Translations under genes and position numbers: made by a program
The notes under the pieces: model-generated
The model's input: only the letters and a program-made list of their open reading frames with translations
The model's database searches: none
Told to the model about the DNA's origin: nothing
In this document: positions 45,862 through 57,776 of the stretch, in pieces
Numbering within the stretch: the stretch's first letter is position 1
Layout: each line of letters begins with the position of its first letter
NCBI GenBank assembly: GCA_963920575.1
Contig: OY986965.1
Coordinates: forward strand, 6,341,134-6,405,133
DNA length: 64,000 bases
Direction of reading: 5' to 3'
Source of the DNA: Narthecium ossifragum
Lineage: Eukaryota; Streptophyta; Magnoliopsida; Dioscoreales; Nartheciaceae

Positions 45862-46763
45862 TAAAAGTATACCAGAATCAACAAAGATTTCATGCTCCAG
45901 CAGAATCTACACGGCACCAAATCTAACGTGATCGGACAGTTGAGATTATATGATAAGACTAGATCTAGAGCGGAGGACCCGACACCGTATCGGCCCCACG
46001 TACCAAAGCAGTGCACCCACCCTCCAACAACTCCCCTCCTCCCACGTGTTCGTCAGATGACGATCTCCACCGGTGAACCCACGTCATGTGACCACCAAAA
46101 TGGGTTTAGCCAGGTGGGACTACTTTCAAAATGCCAACAAACACGTCAAATTTTCCTTTTATCGAGGGTTGCTATGAATCTATTCCCCTCAAAATTAAAA
46201 TTTTAGAAGTTTACTTAATCCATGAGACATATTTAGACTATCGAAATTGAAATAAACGCTAATAATAAAATCACATGTTTGGTTCAGTGAATCAGGATCC
46301 TGATCCTACGATCCCCTGTTTGGTTGACTCATGTATCAGCTGATACATGTATCATCTGATACATGCACCGTATGATGCGTTTTGAGACTAAAATGATGCA
46401 TAGTATGAAACGACCAAAATAACCGTTTCACGTGATGCACCTATCTGCGGTGCATTTTCTATACACCCCGTGAACATATTAAATTATATTCACTAAAGTT
46501 ATGTAAACATTAAAATTATGTGAACATTATTTTAATCTCAATAAAGTCATTATATTATTTTAATCTCAATAATATATATATATATTAAAATTTAACTTTA
46601 TTGTATCATTATGTGAACATTATATGAATAATATATATAACATTATATGAATAATATCTATATATATTTTATTGAGATTAAAATAATATAATGACTTTAT
46701 TGAGATTAAATATATAATTCATATAAAATTCATATAATGTTGTGAACATTATATATATATATA

Positions 46764-48042
46764 GGCTTAATTACGCTTTTGGTACCTGTAAAATTTGAGA
46801 TATACCACTTTAGTACCTCTAATTTTATAATTACGTTTTTAGTATCTACATTTAATGTATATAACATATTTAGTGCCTACCGTTAGACGCCGTTCTACTT
46901 ACTTAACGGATTACCGATCACGTGATCAATTTTGACTGGTTTTATAGATTTTCAATCAATTTAGATTGGTATTGCCAACTCATCACCATCTCATCTCTCA
47001 TCTCTCTCTCCTCCCTCTCTCTTCCATGTGCTCTCTCTCTCCCTCCCTCCCCTGTCTCTCCCTCTCCCTCTCATGTCTCTCCATCTCTCTTGCTTGGATC
47101 AATGGTGGTGAACATTCTTGTTTACCTGAAATCATAGTCAAAGGGGATGAGCTTTTTTTGCTCTCTCCCTCCCTCCCTCCCATGTCTCCCCCTCCCCTGT
47201 CTCTCCATCTCTCTTGCTTGAATCAATGGTGGTGAACAGTCTTGTCTACCTGAAATCGTAATCAAAGGGGATGATCTTTTTTGTGATGAGCTTTTTTGCA
47301 TGAATGGATGGATGTTTGATGAGCTTTTTTGCATATCATATATGATGAGCTTCTTTGTGACGCATGTATGAATGGATGTTTTAAACATGAGCACCGACCA
47401 AGAGAGAGACGAGAGAGAGAGAGAGAGACGAGCTTCTCTCCTCGTACGCATGCATGAATGGATGGATGTTTGATGAGCTTTTTTGCATATCATATATGAT
47501 GAGCTTCTTTGTGACGCATGCATGAATAGATGTTTTAAAGATGAGCAGTCCTGGCGTCGCCCATGCCATCGTTTCCTCCTCCTCCTTCGTCTTTTCTGGC
47601 TTTCCCTGCTTAACTGTGGGCTGCGCGGCGTAGAGGAAGCCGAAGGCGCCGATGACAACTCCGACCTTTCCACAAGCGATGGAGACACAGACGACCGGCG
47701 ATCACGCCGTGGCCGTTGAAGCCCACCGTCAAGTTCATCGCCAGTGACCAAGAGAGAGACGAGAGAGAGAGCACGGAAGAGAGAGAAGAGAGAGAAGAGA
47801 GAGAGAGAGCATAGAAGAGAGAGAGAAGAGAGATTAGAGATAGAAATGATGATGATGTGGCAAAACTTGTCACGTGCAAGGCATACGTGATCAGTTTACC
47901 GTTTGAAAAAATGACGATGTTAGACGGTCTGATCAAAACGAAGCGATTTTAATAATATAGATACTAAAAACGTAATTATAAAATTAGAGGTTATAAATTG
48001 ATATATTCCAAATTTTATAGGTATCAAAAGTGTAATTAGACC
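46764..48042. mobile_element. Terminal-inverted-repeat element, 1.28 kb, just upstream of the H-protein promoter
   Basis: The left end GGCTTAATTACGCTTTTGGT and the complement of the right end, GGTCTAATTACACTTTTGAT, start inverted repeats of about 95 bp, both including CTAATTTTATAATTACGTTT. Flanks are TA repeats, so the target duplication is unreadable. The interior has two diverged copies of a CTCTCCCTCCCTCC ... CTTGCTTG(G/A)ATCAATGG block and GA tracts. A 209-codon minus-strand frame across it is Ser/Arg-rich with no family match. Confidence 0.8.
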
Positions 48043-48074
48043 TCTATATATATACTCTTGACCCCACCAATACT

Positions 48075-48083
48075 GTATAAAAG
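48075..48083 (+). promoter_or_regulatory. TATA box of the H-protein gene
   Basis: GTATAAAAGG lies about 80 bp before the start codon. The matching position in copy A reads CTATATAAAAAG. Transcription would begin near 48106-48112, giving a leader of about 50 nt. Confidence 0.65.
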
Positions 48084-48157
48084 GTTCTAAACTTTTTTAG
48101 TCACTATATATGTCTATCAAGCGCACTGCTTGCCTGTTGCAAAATAAGCCTATGATC

Positions 48158-51100
48158 ATGGCTTCAAGAGCGCTGTGGGCTTCCAGAGCCGCCTCCTACC
48201 TCAGGGTCTCCGTCCTCCACAGGGGCTTCTCCTCTGGTGAATCTTTAACTTCTTTTCAACTTTTCTTGATCTTTTGTACATGCCCTTCTGGTATTTTTTT
48301 CGTTTGGATGCTGGTTTTGGATTCTTATGACTGAATAAGAACATGGGCTTGGGTGGTCCTGTTTTATTAGATCTCGTTTTTATCTGGTCGAAAGTGATGG
48401 ATCTGTTGGTTTTTTTCTGGCTAAAGATAGGATTTTTCGCAATTGGTGCTGGATTTTTGTGGTTCCTTGTGGTCTCCGTTAAGGGCTTTACATATGGATC
48501 TTGATCATACTATGATTTTGGGAAAGTTCGCCTTTTTAGGGTAGGATAATTTGGTGAAATATTGAGGTTGATGGCCTTTAATCACCGTCCTTTGGATTAG
48601 TTTGCTCTATTGCTTCTAATTCTGTTTTAGGTTAAATAAGGTATGTTAATTCTCTGTTATCATCTTGGATCTAATAAGGCTATCGTTGTAAGTAAATTTA
48701 GTGGGATTGTGAGAGTTGTATATGCGTTTAGCTGTCATTTTATTCGAATCTCATTGCTGTGACTTATGGTAGAAATTGTGGTAGGTGCATTTATGTGCTT
48801 GGGTTGAAGGTGCCCTTACCGCCAATTGTCTCAGTTTTATTTGCAAGAGTTACATAATCAAACAATTGTTTCACAGAATGGTTCTGCAAACTAGGAAAAT
48901 CTGTCTCATGGATTAATGAATTTTGGCATCATGAACCTTAGAATGGTTTTGCACGTTACATTTGTTATAATCCACAATGCTAGTTGATTTCAATGGTTCC
49001 CAAACACATCTGATAGAAAAAAATATATATGGGAAGGTGCCTAAGAAGAAGGCACAAACGTTCTATTGAGGATTGAGAAATCTTCTGCTCTAGTAATTAT
49101 CATAGCATAATAAATCATTTGAAAAGCACCACAAGAGACTTAATCTACATTTCTTGGTCTAAAAATGACTACTCACCAAAATGAGCTTGGGTATCTCCTT
49201 ATGTTTTGATCTCAAAAACAGACTTAATATGGCACATAATGTAGGTAAAATTAAAATTTAAAGTTTAAAAGACTATCAAAGGAATATCTTCGCAGTTTAT
49301 TTTTTATTAGTTAAGCCTGAAAGGCTGCAGCACCTGGATCCAAGGACTATCTTCACAGTGACTTCATTCTTGAATCCACACTAGATAAACACTATCTTTT
49401 GGAGACAAATTGTCATATAAGTTTTCTAAAGTTTTCAGGCTTTGGGTAATGGAATGATCTGCAAATATCTTGGAGCATATTTCATGTTTTTTATCCCTAG
49501 TAAAGTGCACTATTTACGTATCCTGAAAACTCATATATCAAGATCTGAGTATATTTATGGGTTAGCTAATACGTCACATTATCCAGGTCTCTTTGTTGAG
49601 TGAAGCCATATTTGCAACACTTACAGTGATCCTTTTAATGCAATCATTACATGCAAATGAGTTTCTTGATTATCATTTGCAGTTGTGAAGGATCTGAAAT
49701 ATGCTGATACACATGAGTGGGTGAAAGTTGATGACACATCTGCCACAGTAGGAATAACAGACCATGCTCAGGTATTGATTTATTTGATTAATAGCCTATG
49801 ATGCAATGATCGTCCAAGTACAAACAGTTTTCGATGTGGCAAGTTCCTAACATAATAGAATATTCATGCTTTCTTTGATGGCCCATTGCGCATAAATATG
49901 AGGAGTGTTAAAGTTTCATAAGATAAAAACTGCATCAATTGTTTAGTAAAAAAAAGTTTGATGACCGTACTGTAACATATGCATGAAGAAGTTTTAATGA
50001 TCCTAACGACCAGCTATTAACACTGATGGATTTATACGTAAAAGTTCAAAAACTGGAAAGAAAAGCTTGAATTCTTCTTTTTATCATGAAGATTGGTGAA
50101 ATATGGTGTATAAGAAGATGAAGTTCCCTAATTTTCTAATTTCTCTTATATAAAGTTTATTTCCACAACTGCTGAATTGTACATTATTGTTGGCTCAAGG
50201 ACCACTTAGGTGATGTTGTGTATGTGGAATTGCCTGATGTTGGAGTTACAGTGACGAAAGGAAAGAACTTTGGTGCAGTTGAGAGTGTCAAGGCGACCAG
50301 TGACATCAACTCTCCTGTGTCAGGTGAAGTTGTTGAAGTCAACACCAAGCTAAGTGACTCTCCTGGATTGGTAAGTCTTCAGATGTCACATTGACATTGA
50401 ACACGGGTATCAGCTCTCTATTTCATACATTTCTTGATCTTCAATGCAAAATCTATCAGCAAGATTAATCGTGCTTCTAGTGTCAGATTTTTGCACCTTG
50501 TTCCACTTGCCGCAGACCATGCTGTTATATCGAACACCTTTTAATTTATGTGCTTTGGATTTTGTGGGTATATACTTGTCAGACCTTTCCCAGGAAGCAT
50601 GGCTCCTGACTATGGGTAATAACTTTGAGATTTTGGAGGAAAAAAAAGATGCTTGTGTCACTAAATCCATATTGATCTGTCCTCAGAAAATTTGTCCACT
50701 TGATTACATGCTGCTAGCTGTCAAGTTTATCTTGTCAGAATCTGATGGTAGGATCAGAAAGTGACTCAAAGCTCATGCTTCTCCATTAACTAGTTTTGTT
50801 TCCTATTTTCTCCTAATCTTAGCTATTGGGGCATTTCTTTTTAGATTGCATTGGAAATATTTTATTGCAGCTGGAGTCTTTGTAGCTTCAATCTTTTATG
50901 CAAGAATTATCTGGTAATTTGACTCTGCGGACTAAGTCAAAGATGACTGATAATGAGCCAGATACATCTCCATGTCAGAGAATGTTAACTGGTTGATTTC
51001 TTGAATATTTCCTCAATTTATCATCTATGAATATGTTTGTCAAGTCATACGCCTCCCTGGATCACTACATCGATTTTGTGTCACAATTAGATTCACGAAT

Positions 51101-51922
51101 CTGAAACCCGTAGAGCCTCCAATGGCCCAAAAACACACATGGAAGCCATATGATGGGGAGGAGTAAGGAATGGTTGCGATGGTGGTTCAAGGAGGCAGAT
51201 ATGCTCCAAATGCCAAGGAAACTTCAATGGGTGCCATGCCAACTGCTTTATAGATAAATGAATGTCAAATAAATTTATTTGTTCATCTGTCTTCTATCAA
51301 GATCAAGTTGATATTACTTTTTCATTGAAACAACTTAGAGGACTGAAACCACCTAAAGATAATTTCCTTGTAATTCTACAGTCGAAGGAATTTCCTCAGC
51401 TTTCGAATGGAAAACAGAGTGCTCATCTTGAAATTGGCAGTAACCCATAGGGTATGGCCAACTACAGCATACTAGAATAGGGAGGATAGAGTCTCAATGT
51501 TTAAATCGATGTTGTGATTCTATGAACTTTAAACATACTAAGACGCCATTATGTGTAATGTGTATGTGTAGTTTTTGTGTAGGTTCTCACTGCCTGTGAT
51601 CAATTGGGCAGAATTTTGATTTTCGCCCAATGTTGTTCTTGTTAAGTAGGAAAAGTGAAGAAAGAAAATTAATGAAGTATAAGATTTGACTTCTCAGAAG
51701 TATTGGGATTTGTTCTGACAAAAGCATGGGTGCATTAGTAAGTGCTCTGGCGTCAATGTTCTTTTGCATGATTCGTGTCTTCTTCTTGTTCAGATTAATG
51801 GGAGCCCTTATGATAATGGATGGATTATAAAGGTCAAGTTGAGTGATGCTGGGGAGTTGAATTCCTTGATGGACTCTGAAAAGTACACCAAATTCTGTGA
51901 AGAAGAGGATGCTAAGCACTGA
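48158..51922 (+). CDS. GDCSH: Glycine cleavage system H protein, mitochondrial (4 exons)
   Basis: Exons 48158-48236, 49683-49771, 50200-50370 and 51794-51922 join in phase to about 155 residues. The N-terminus [20 protein letters not shown] is a mitochondrial presequence (Arg/Ser/Ala, no acids). The mature part starts [15 protein letters not shown]. The lipoyl-carrying lysine sits in [12 protein letters not shown], about residue 87, followed by [11 protein letters not shown] and the C-terminal [12 protein letters not shown] protein shuttles the aminomethyl group between P, T and L proteins in photorespiration and C1 metabolism. All borders are GT-AG. An ATG 16 codons upstream is in frame, but the family presequence starts here. 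Intron 1 is 1.4 kb. Confidence 0.95.
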
Positions 51923-52344
51923 TGCATTGTTTTGGGCGATGACTGAAAAATCTTAGCTGAGCTTCATCAAGTTTGATGCTTCAGAGGGGTGGCAGTGCCC
52001 ATCCAAAATCTGAAATAGTCACCTCTTCTTTTTCCATGCTTTGCTTTTCCCAAGCGAACTTTGCAGAACAAGTGTATGCTGATTTATTTTCCTCCAAATT
52101 CTCATAAAAGAAGCTCATTGTGTAAAATTTTTCAGCCGAGTAACTTCCATTACTGCTTCCAATGTTTTGTTTTTCAGAGTTGTAATGGCTGGTACTTCTA
52201 TCATTTTTGTTTGTATGTGCTGTGGCTTTTCACCAGAAATGTGCTCTCTTAATGCTAGGGCTCAAGGGCCCTTGCAACCCCTTCTGTTTTTGGTTGCAAA
52301 AAGTTTGATGCGTGTAGCAAGAGAATTTGTTTGAGTTTGTAGAT

Positions 52345-52627
52345 TTTTTTTTTTTTTTTTTTTTGAGCAAGCAAGCCACTAAGGCTGCAGGATCAACCTG
52401 TATTACACTCTAAACAATAGAAAAATTAAAGGCTAGCACCCGGTCCATCCAAAACATTGAACCGGATCCTAGCTTACCTAGCTAATCCGTCAGCTTCAAC
52501 ATTCGAAGACCGTGGGATATACACCAACAAGAAATCCACAAAGTGTCCCATGCGCCACCAAATGTCACGGGACTCCACCTAAGGAACACCCCTATTCACC
52601 AGACCAATAGCTAACAATGAGTTTGCC
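52345..52627 (-). mobile_element. 5'-truncated LINE, RNase H end, with target duplication
   Basis: A T-run of about 19 bases at the left is the poly-A tail of a minus-strand element. Reading leftwards it encodes ANSLLAIGLVNRGVP, a stop, then ESRDIWWRMGHFVDFLLVYI and PRSSNVEADGLAR, the end of a plant LINE RNase H domain. TTTGTAGAT flanks it at 52336-52344 and 52628-52636. It is about 420 bp downstream of the H-protein stop codon. Confidence 0.85.
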
Positions 52628-52636
52628 TTTGTAGAT

Positions 52637-53563
52637 GCTATTGCGTAGAATTAAACACAACGTTGTGTGTACATAGGATAAATCGGAAAATATATGGCAC
52701 TTTCCGATGCATTGAGGCAGTTGGCTAGCATGTTCTTCTTTTATCAGATTATAAATTACTACATACATTACTGAAGTCCTATCTTTGTCATATGATTTCT
52801 TGGCTTACATACAGTGATCATGAAAGTATCAGCTCGATCCAACTGGATGAATATTTAGCTATTACTAATACTGATTTCTTACTCTTTTTAAATTCTTCTG
52901 CAATATGTATTTGTTTGCAAACTTTTGGAAACTAATAAGCTAGAATTGATATCATTTAACTGTCGGATCTTGAAATTAATGGCTGGAATGATTGGGAATA
53001 TCGTAGTAGCTAGCACGATGTGTTTACTATTGAATCTAGTGAGAATCATTGACAACATTAGGCACCACCTATCTAATCTTTAAACCTTTTCTCATATAGC
53101 TCAACATCCGCTCAATACCAGTCTCAGATCAACTATAGCTCGCTCAAAATGATGATGAGTTCATAACAATTAGCAAGATGGGATCTGAGCTGCATTCACT
53201 CAACATGCGAGGAGCTAAGCCTATATCCAAATGTCTCATGTCAGTGAAATTAGTTCATCAAATAAGCAATAGACCCAACTTGGGCAAGTGAGATGAAATA
53301 GAAATATCTTGATGCTGAGAATTTAGTCTCAAATCCAAGGAAAGAGGGATTTGAGCAGATAATCTTCAAAAGCACTTCTAAGGAGCCACTTTACCAACAA
53401 ACGAAAGTTGGAAGCATGCAAAAAGAAGTTAGGGAGGGATGCATACTTACAACAACAAACAACTCGGTTAGCCATCTTTATCTCCCACCAAACATCATAA
53501 GAAAACAAAATCCCGGCCCAGTAAGACCCCAGAACCAGAAGGATCCTCAAAATTCACCAATGC
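52637..53563. other. Intergenic, no gene seen
   Basis: Lies between the LINE and the SCI1-like stop codon. No recognisable reading frame; it probably includes the 3' UTR of the SCI1-like gene. Confidence 0.5.
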
Positions 53564-56500
53564 CTACTTTTCACCTTTGATTTTCCAGTTATGCGCTGTT
53601 CGGGGTGCACTAACAATGCCCTGATAGTACCGAGACTCCAGCTTTCCACTGTTCCATCTTTTAATAAAACTTGAGAACATCTCCCGTGCATTTTCAGATG
53701 AAAGGTCAGAGAAGTACTGCCCTCTCTCTTCCTTCAACCAGGTTGAGAACTCATTGTTTTTAGAGAAGTAGTCATCCTTCGACAGCTCTGTGAAGTCCTT
53801 TCCCAAACAAAAAAAAAGATGAAAGTCGACATTGGAGTTTACAATAGAAAACATCTGAAGCACTTTCCAAGGTTTCACACAAGAACATAGATAAGCAGCG
53901 TGTTTTAGATATGAGTATAATGTGTGGTTAACGGGGATTCTGGATTGCATTTTTGGACCTTGCCAAAAATCAAGGAATTCAGTGTAAAATATGCAGGTGG
54001 GAATGCCGAATGTTGCAAAAATATTCAGTTTATTATTACTTCTTATTTGTCTTCAGTGAATTTTCACTATAATTATCCATAAAGAGGGCTTCGATTGAAG
54101 ACATCGTCCTACATAACTTACTAGGGATCCTATGCATTCTGCGGTAGAATATCTGCGAGATAGGATGTGAAAACTTGGACGATGTTACTCAAAACTAATT
54201 ATCACCATTTCTAGGCATATGATAAGGTGGAGAAAGCATGCATTAAAAATATGTAACAGCTAGACTGGACTTCAGTCAACCTTCAGCACAAAATGTTAGG
54301 TTCAAAAGCTAGGTTCTCCTCCAAAAGACATTCATCATAGATTGGAGACTGCAAAAGGAAAACGTGCTGAAAGAACACCTTCCAGATAATGGTTGGTGAC
54401 AATAGACACATGCATCTTACAAGCACTGAGTCTATAGCCAAATCCATCTATTTTGCATCCTATGCTTGTTAGCACAAGGAAAAGAGCAAGGACAATCCAA
54501 GATGGCAGTAGATCCATCTCATGCTAATCTACACAAAGATGTGACCATCTTAATAGGCTGTACAAATAAGACCTACTTAACTAAATGTTATCGATGCTTT
54601 CTGCACTTAATAGCAAAGCTACACATGAACAAGGAAAAGCTTGTATCTAACATGTGCATTATTTTGATGCTCAAATTAATTTTGCTTGTTAGTGATAGAT
54701 AAAGAGCTTATACTATTCTAAACTTACGTGCAGGCAATGCACCAACCGAAGATTCAGGTACAGCCCTACATAACAATGCCATTTCTAGGTATGACTAAAT
54801 GCACTATAGAAGATAAGGAAAGAGCAGTGAAAATGGGATCTAATTTAGGTGCATATACAGGGGAATTTTTCTAGGGGACCAAGGTATGCTAGGAGACTCA
54901 AACATTGTTAAGTAACAATAACAAAAGCAATTTCGGGTACAATTTGAACTGCTGATTAGTACAGATAGACTTAAACACAGAAAATGAGTAGTCAAAAACT
55001 TGAAATAACAATAAATATGTATGTGGAATATGAGTGGAGTGAGAGGTCAGGAATCACTAGATTAAAGCATTAGACCACTAGTAGTCAAATTCACTAAACC
55101 ACCTAACAATAGAACACACAAGCATGCCCTAGCTTCCTACGTAACCTAGAGGGCTGACAAAGGGCTCCTGCCTTTGGACCTCACTATGGCCATCATTCAA
55201 GACATGTGCCCATAGATCTCAAGCACCTGAGAGGCCCGTTCCTCCTTCCTGCATTAGCTAGGTGCTTCCTCTATGACACCAACAATCTTCTCATGAGCAA
55301 CCATAGAATCACATGCACGGCCTAATCCGTCTTTGAAGGAGCATGAAGCCATCCTCTATCACCATTAGGTGTAAATGCTTGCTACTTGATAACAGTTTAA
55401 CTATTTTCTAAGTCATCAAGTACATAAACATATTGATATCAAATTCAGAAGCTTCTTACTTTGGGTAATCACTTTGGTTCAACCTAGACTGCAGATTTAT
55501 AAATTTAAAGTCACATAGGCTTGACAAATAATAAAAAGCTTCTACTATGGTAGCTGTTTTTAGAAAAGGAGGCAACAAAAAACCAGGGAACAAATAAATA
55601 AAATAGCAAAAACAAAAAAATTATGAAACAGTCGGAAAATGCTACGGTAAGAACCAATCGACATTTGGAATGACCAGTTGCACAGAGAGAACAACAACAT
55701 CAATTTTAGACCTAGAATTTTTCTCCCTTTACACAGCTCTTTGTACTCCTTAAGAAAAGACCATCAAGATTCTAACTTCCCAAGGCACTTCAACTTCATA
55801 AATTGCCCAACTTCTTATAGCTTAAAATTCCCCCAGCTACCATCCTATCACTCCTACCAAGTAACTACAATACCATGTAATCAAAGCTTAATTTATCTGG
55901 GGCACCAAACATCGCATATGTTCTACCAATCAGCTTCTACATTATATAATGTCTAACAAGAACTTAGGATAAAAAGTGCAAACTCCAAATTTTAAGAGAT
56001 GACAATAATCTTCAAAGCTGATTTTGTATGGATTAACCAACTGCAGATATCTCCAGCCTACCACATATAAATAAATAAAATATAAAATTTTCACTAAAGG
56101 GTTAGAGAACTCACTGATTCCATGTCCTTCCGACTACTTTTCCGCCTCTTCTTCACCTCCTCCTCTTCTGATGAATTTATGCAGAAAAACATCAAAACTG
56201 AACCAGCTAAGAAAAGATCGAGATTTATAAAGCACAAAAAAAGGATTTCTCCAATCAAATCGAAGAAGAGCCACCTTTTCCTTCTTGACTTTTGGAACGT
56301 TTATGCAATTTTTCGCTCCTCCTCCTCTCCTTCTTCTTCTCATTCCTCTCGACATCATCATCCTTTCGGCTCTTCCTCTCCTTATCGTCTCTCTTCCTAT
56401 GGTTTCTACCCTTCTCCTCGCCTTCGTCTACAAAAGGGCACAAAACAGATCAATCGAGGGTTTAAAGAATCATAGAAGAACTCCAGAAGAGCAATAGCCC

Positions 56501-56581
56501 ACCTCGGGAAGAGGACGGAGGAGGAGGAGGAGGAGGAGACGCAGAGGAGCGCCTCTTTCTCGACTTCCCCTCGCTGCCCAT
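53564..56581 (-). CDS. SCI1: SCI1-like protein (style cell-cycle inhibitor 1 family), 4 exons
   Basis: Exons 56503-56581, 56275-56427, 56115-56167 and 53564-53797 join in phase to about 172 residues. The N-terminal two thirds are basic and charged: MGSEGKSRKRRSSASPPPP, then Lys/Arg/Glu-rich sequence with likely nuclear localisation signals (KERKSRKDDD, KKKERRRSEK, VKKRRKSSRK). The C-terminal domain is the conserved part: ELSKDDYFSKNNEFSTWLKE, FSDLSSENAREMF and SAPRTAHNWKIKGEK. In tobacco, SCI1 is a nuclear protein that restrains cell division in stigma and style. The last acceptor (GGGAAAG before GAC) is weak but fits the conserved frame. Intron 3 is 2.3 kb. Confidence 0.88.
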
Positions 56582-56745
56582 ACAGCTTCTTTAAAGAATC
56601 AGTGCTCTGAGCTTAACATTTCGCCACTCGTAAATATGGTAGATATAATAATACAACTATCTAATAAAAAAAAAAGGAAAAAAAGAAAGATATAATAATA
56701 CAACTTTTCACGGGGCATGAATTATTAATTTTATTATTAATATTT

Positions 56746-57776
56746 GGCCAAGTTACACTTTGATAGCCTATAGTTTCGTGAATTAGCATTCTATTACTCT
56801 CATTTTTTAAAATTACATAAAACTACTCTATAATTTCAAAACCTGAAAATTACCAAATTACACTTTGATACCCTATAGTTTTATGGATTAGTATTCTAAT
56901 ACCCTCATCTTCCTAAATCACATAAAACTATCCTATAGTTTTAAAACCTGGTAATTTAATCTAGATTGTCAAATGCCGTTAAGATGAGTCACGAAAAACC
57001 GATCATGTGACCGGCGATGAGGCGACGGAGAAGGTGGTGGTGGTGGTGGAGGACGCATGGCAGAAGGCGGTCCGTGCATTCCCTTATTTCATGGTGACGT
57101 TTGTCATACTAGCTTCATCGCCATCCAAGTCACCGTCACCGCCACCGCCTCCGTTGCCATCACCTTGGGCGTCCCCAGGCTCCGCTGGAACCCCATCGTT
57201 GCCTTCACCTTGGGCGTCACCGGTCTCCGCTGAAGCAGTTTCGCTCGGGGAAATGGGTAAAAACCAGTCACATGCGTTTCACGTGACCGGTTTTCCGGGT
57301 CTCATCCTAACGGCGTTTGACGACACAAACTAAATTGTCATGTTTTGAAACTATAGTGTAGTTTTATGTTATTTTGGAAGATAATGGTAGTAGAATGCTA
57401 ATCCATGAAACTATAAGGTATCAAAGTGTAATTTGGTCGGTCACGTGCGTGTCACGTAACCGGTTTTCCGTGACTCATCCTAACGGCGTTTGATGATCCG
57501 AACTAAATTGCAAGGTTTTGAAACTATAGAGTAGTTTTATGTGATTTTGAAAAATGATGGTATTAAAATGCTAATCCATAAAACTATAAGGTATCAAAGT
57601 GTAATTTGGTCGGTCACGTGCGTGTCACGTGACCGGTTTTCGTTACTCACCCTAACGGCGTTTGACGACCCTGACTAAATTGCCAAGTTTTGAAACTATA
57701 GGGTAGTTTTATGTGATTTTAAAAGATAAGGGTATTAAAATGCTAATTCATGCGAATGTATCAAAATTTTACTTCC
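56746..57776. mobile_element. Element with multiplied terminal inverted repeats
   Basis: A block of the form ACACTTTGAT.CCTATAGTTT ... ATTAGTATTCTAATACCC ... ACATAAAACTA occurs twice at the left (56746-56850, 56851-57005). Its complement occurs three times at the right (about 57285-57435, 57436-57610, 57611-57776). The interior carries CACGTGACCGG motifs and a 108-codon Ser/Pro-rich frame (57007-57333) of unknown nature. It resembles MULE-type elements with tandemly duplicated ends. The target duplication was not found. Confidence 0.65.

Larger units (their letters stand above)
41766..48340. repeat. Segmental duplication copy C
   Basis: Aligns with copy A (18500-23095): protease 3' flank, protease gene, upstream block with GGTCCGGACTTAGC, ACCTCGAAATGTGACCAT, the AATAATAAAA segment and the H-protein promoter, exon 1 and start of intron 1. 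It is longer than copy A because of insertions at about 43769-45430, 45494-45861 and 46764-48042, all absent from copy A. Confidence 0.85.

Noticed and set aside
47122..47751. 209-codon minus-strand frame upstream of the H-protein gene
   Set aside because: It lies wholly in the repeated interior of an inverted-repeat element and is Ser/Arg-rich without any domain.
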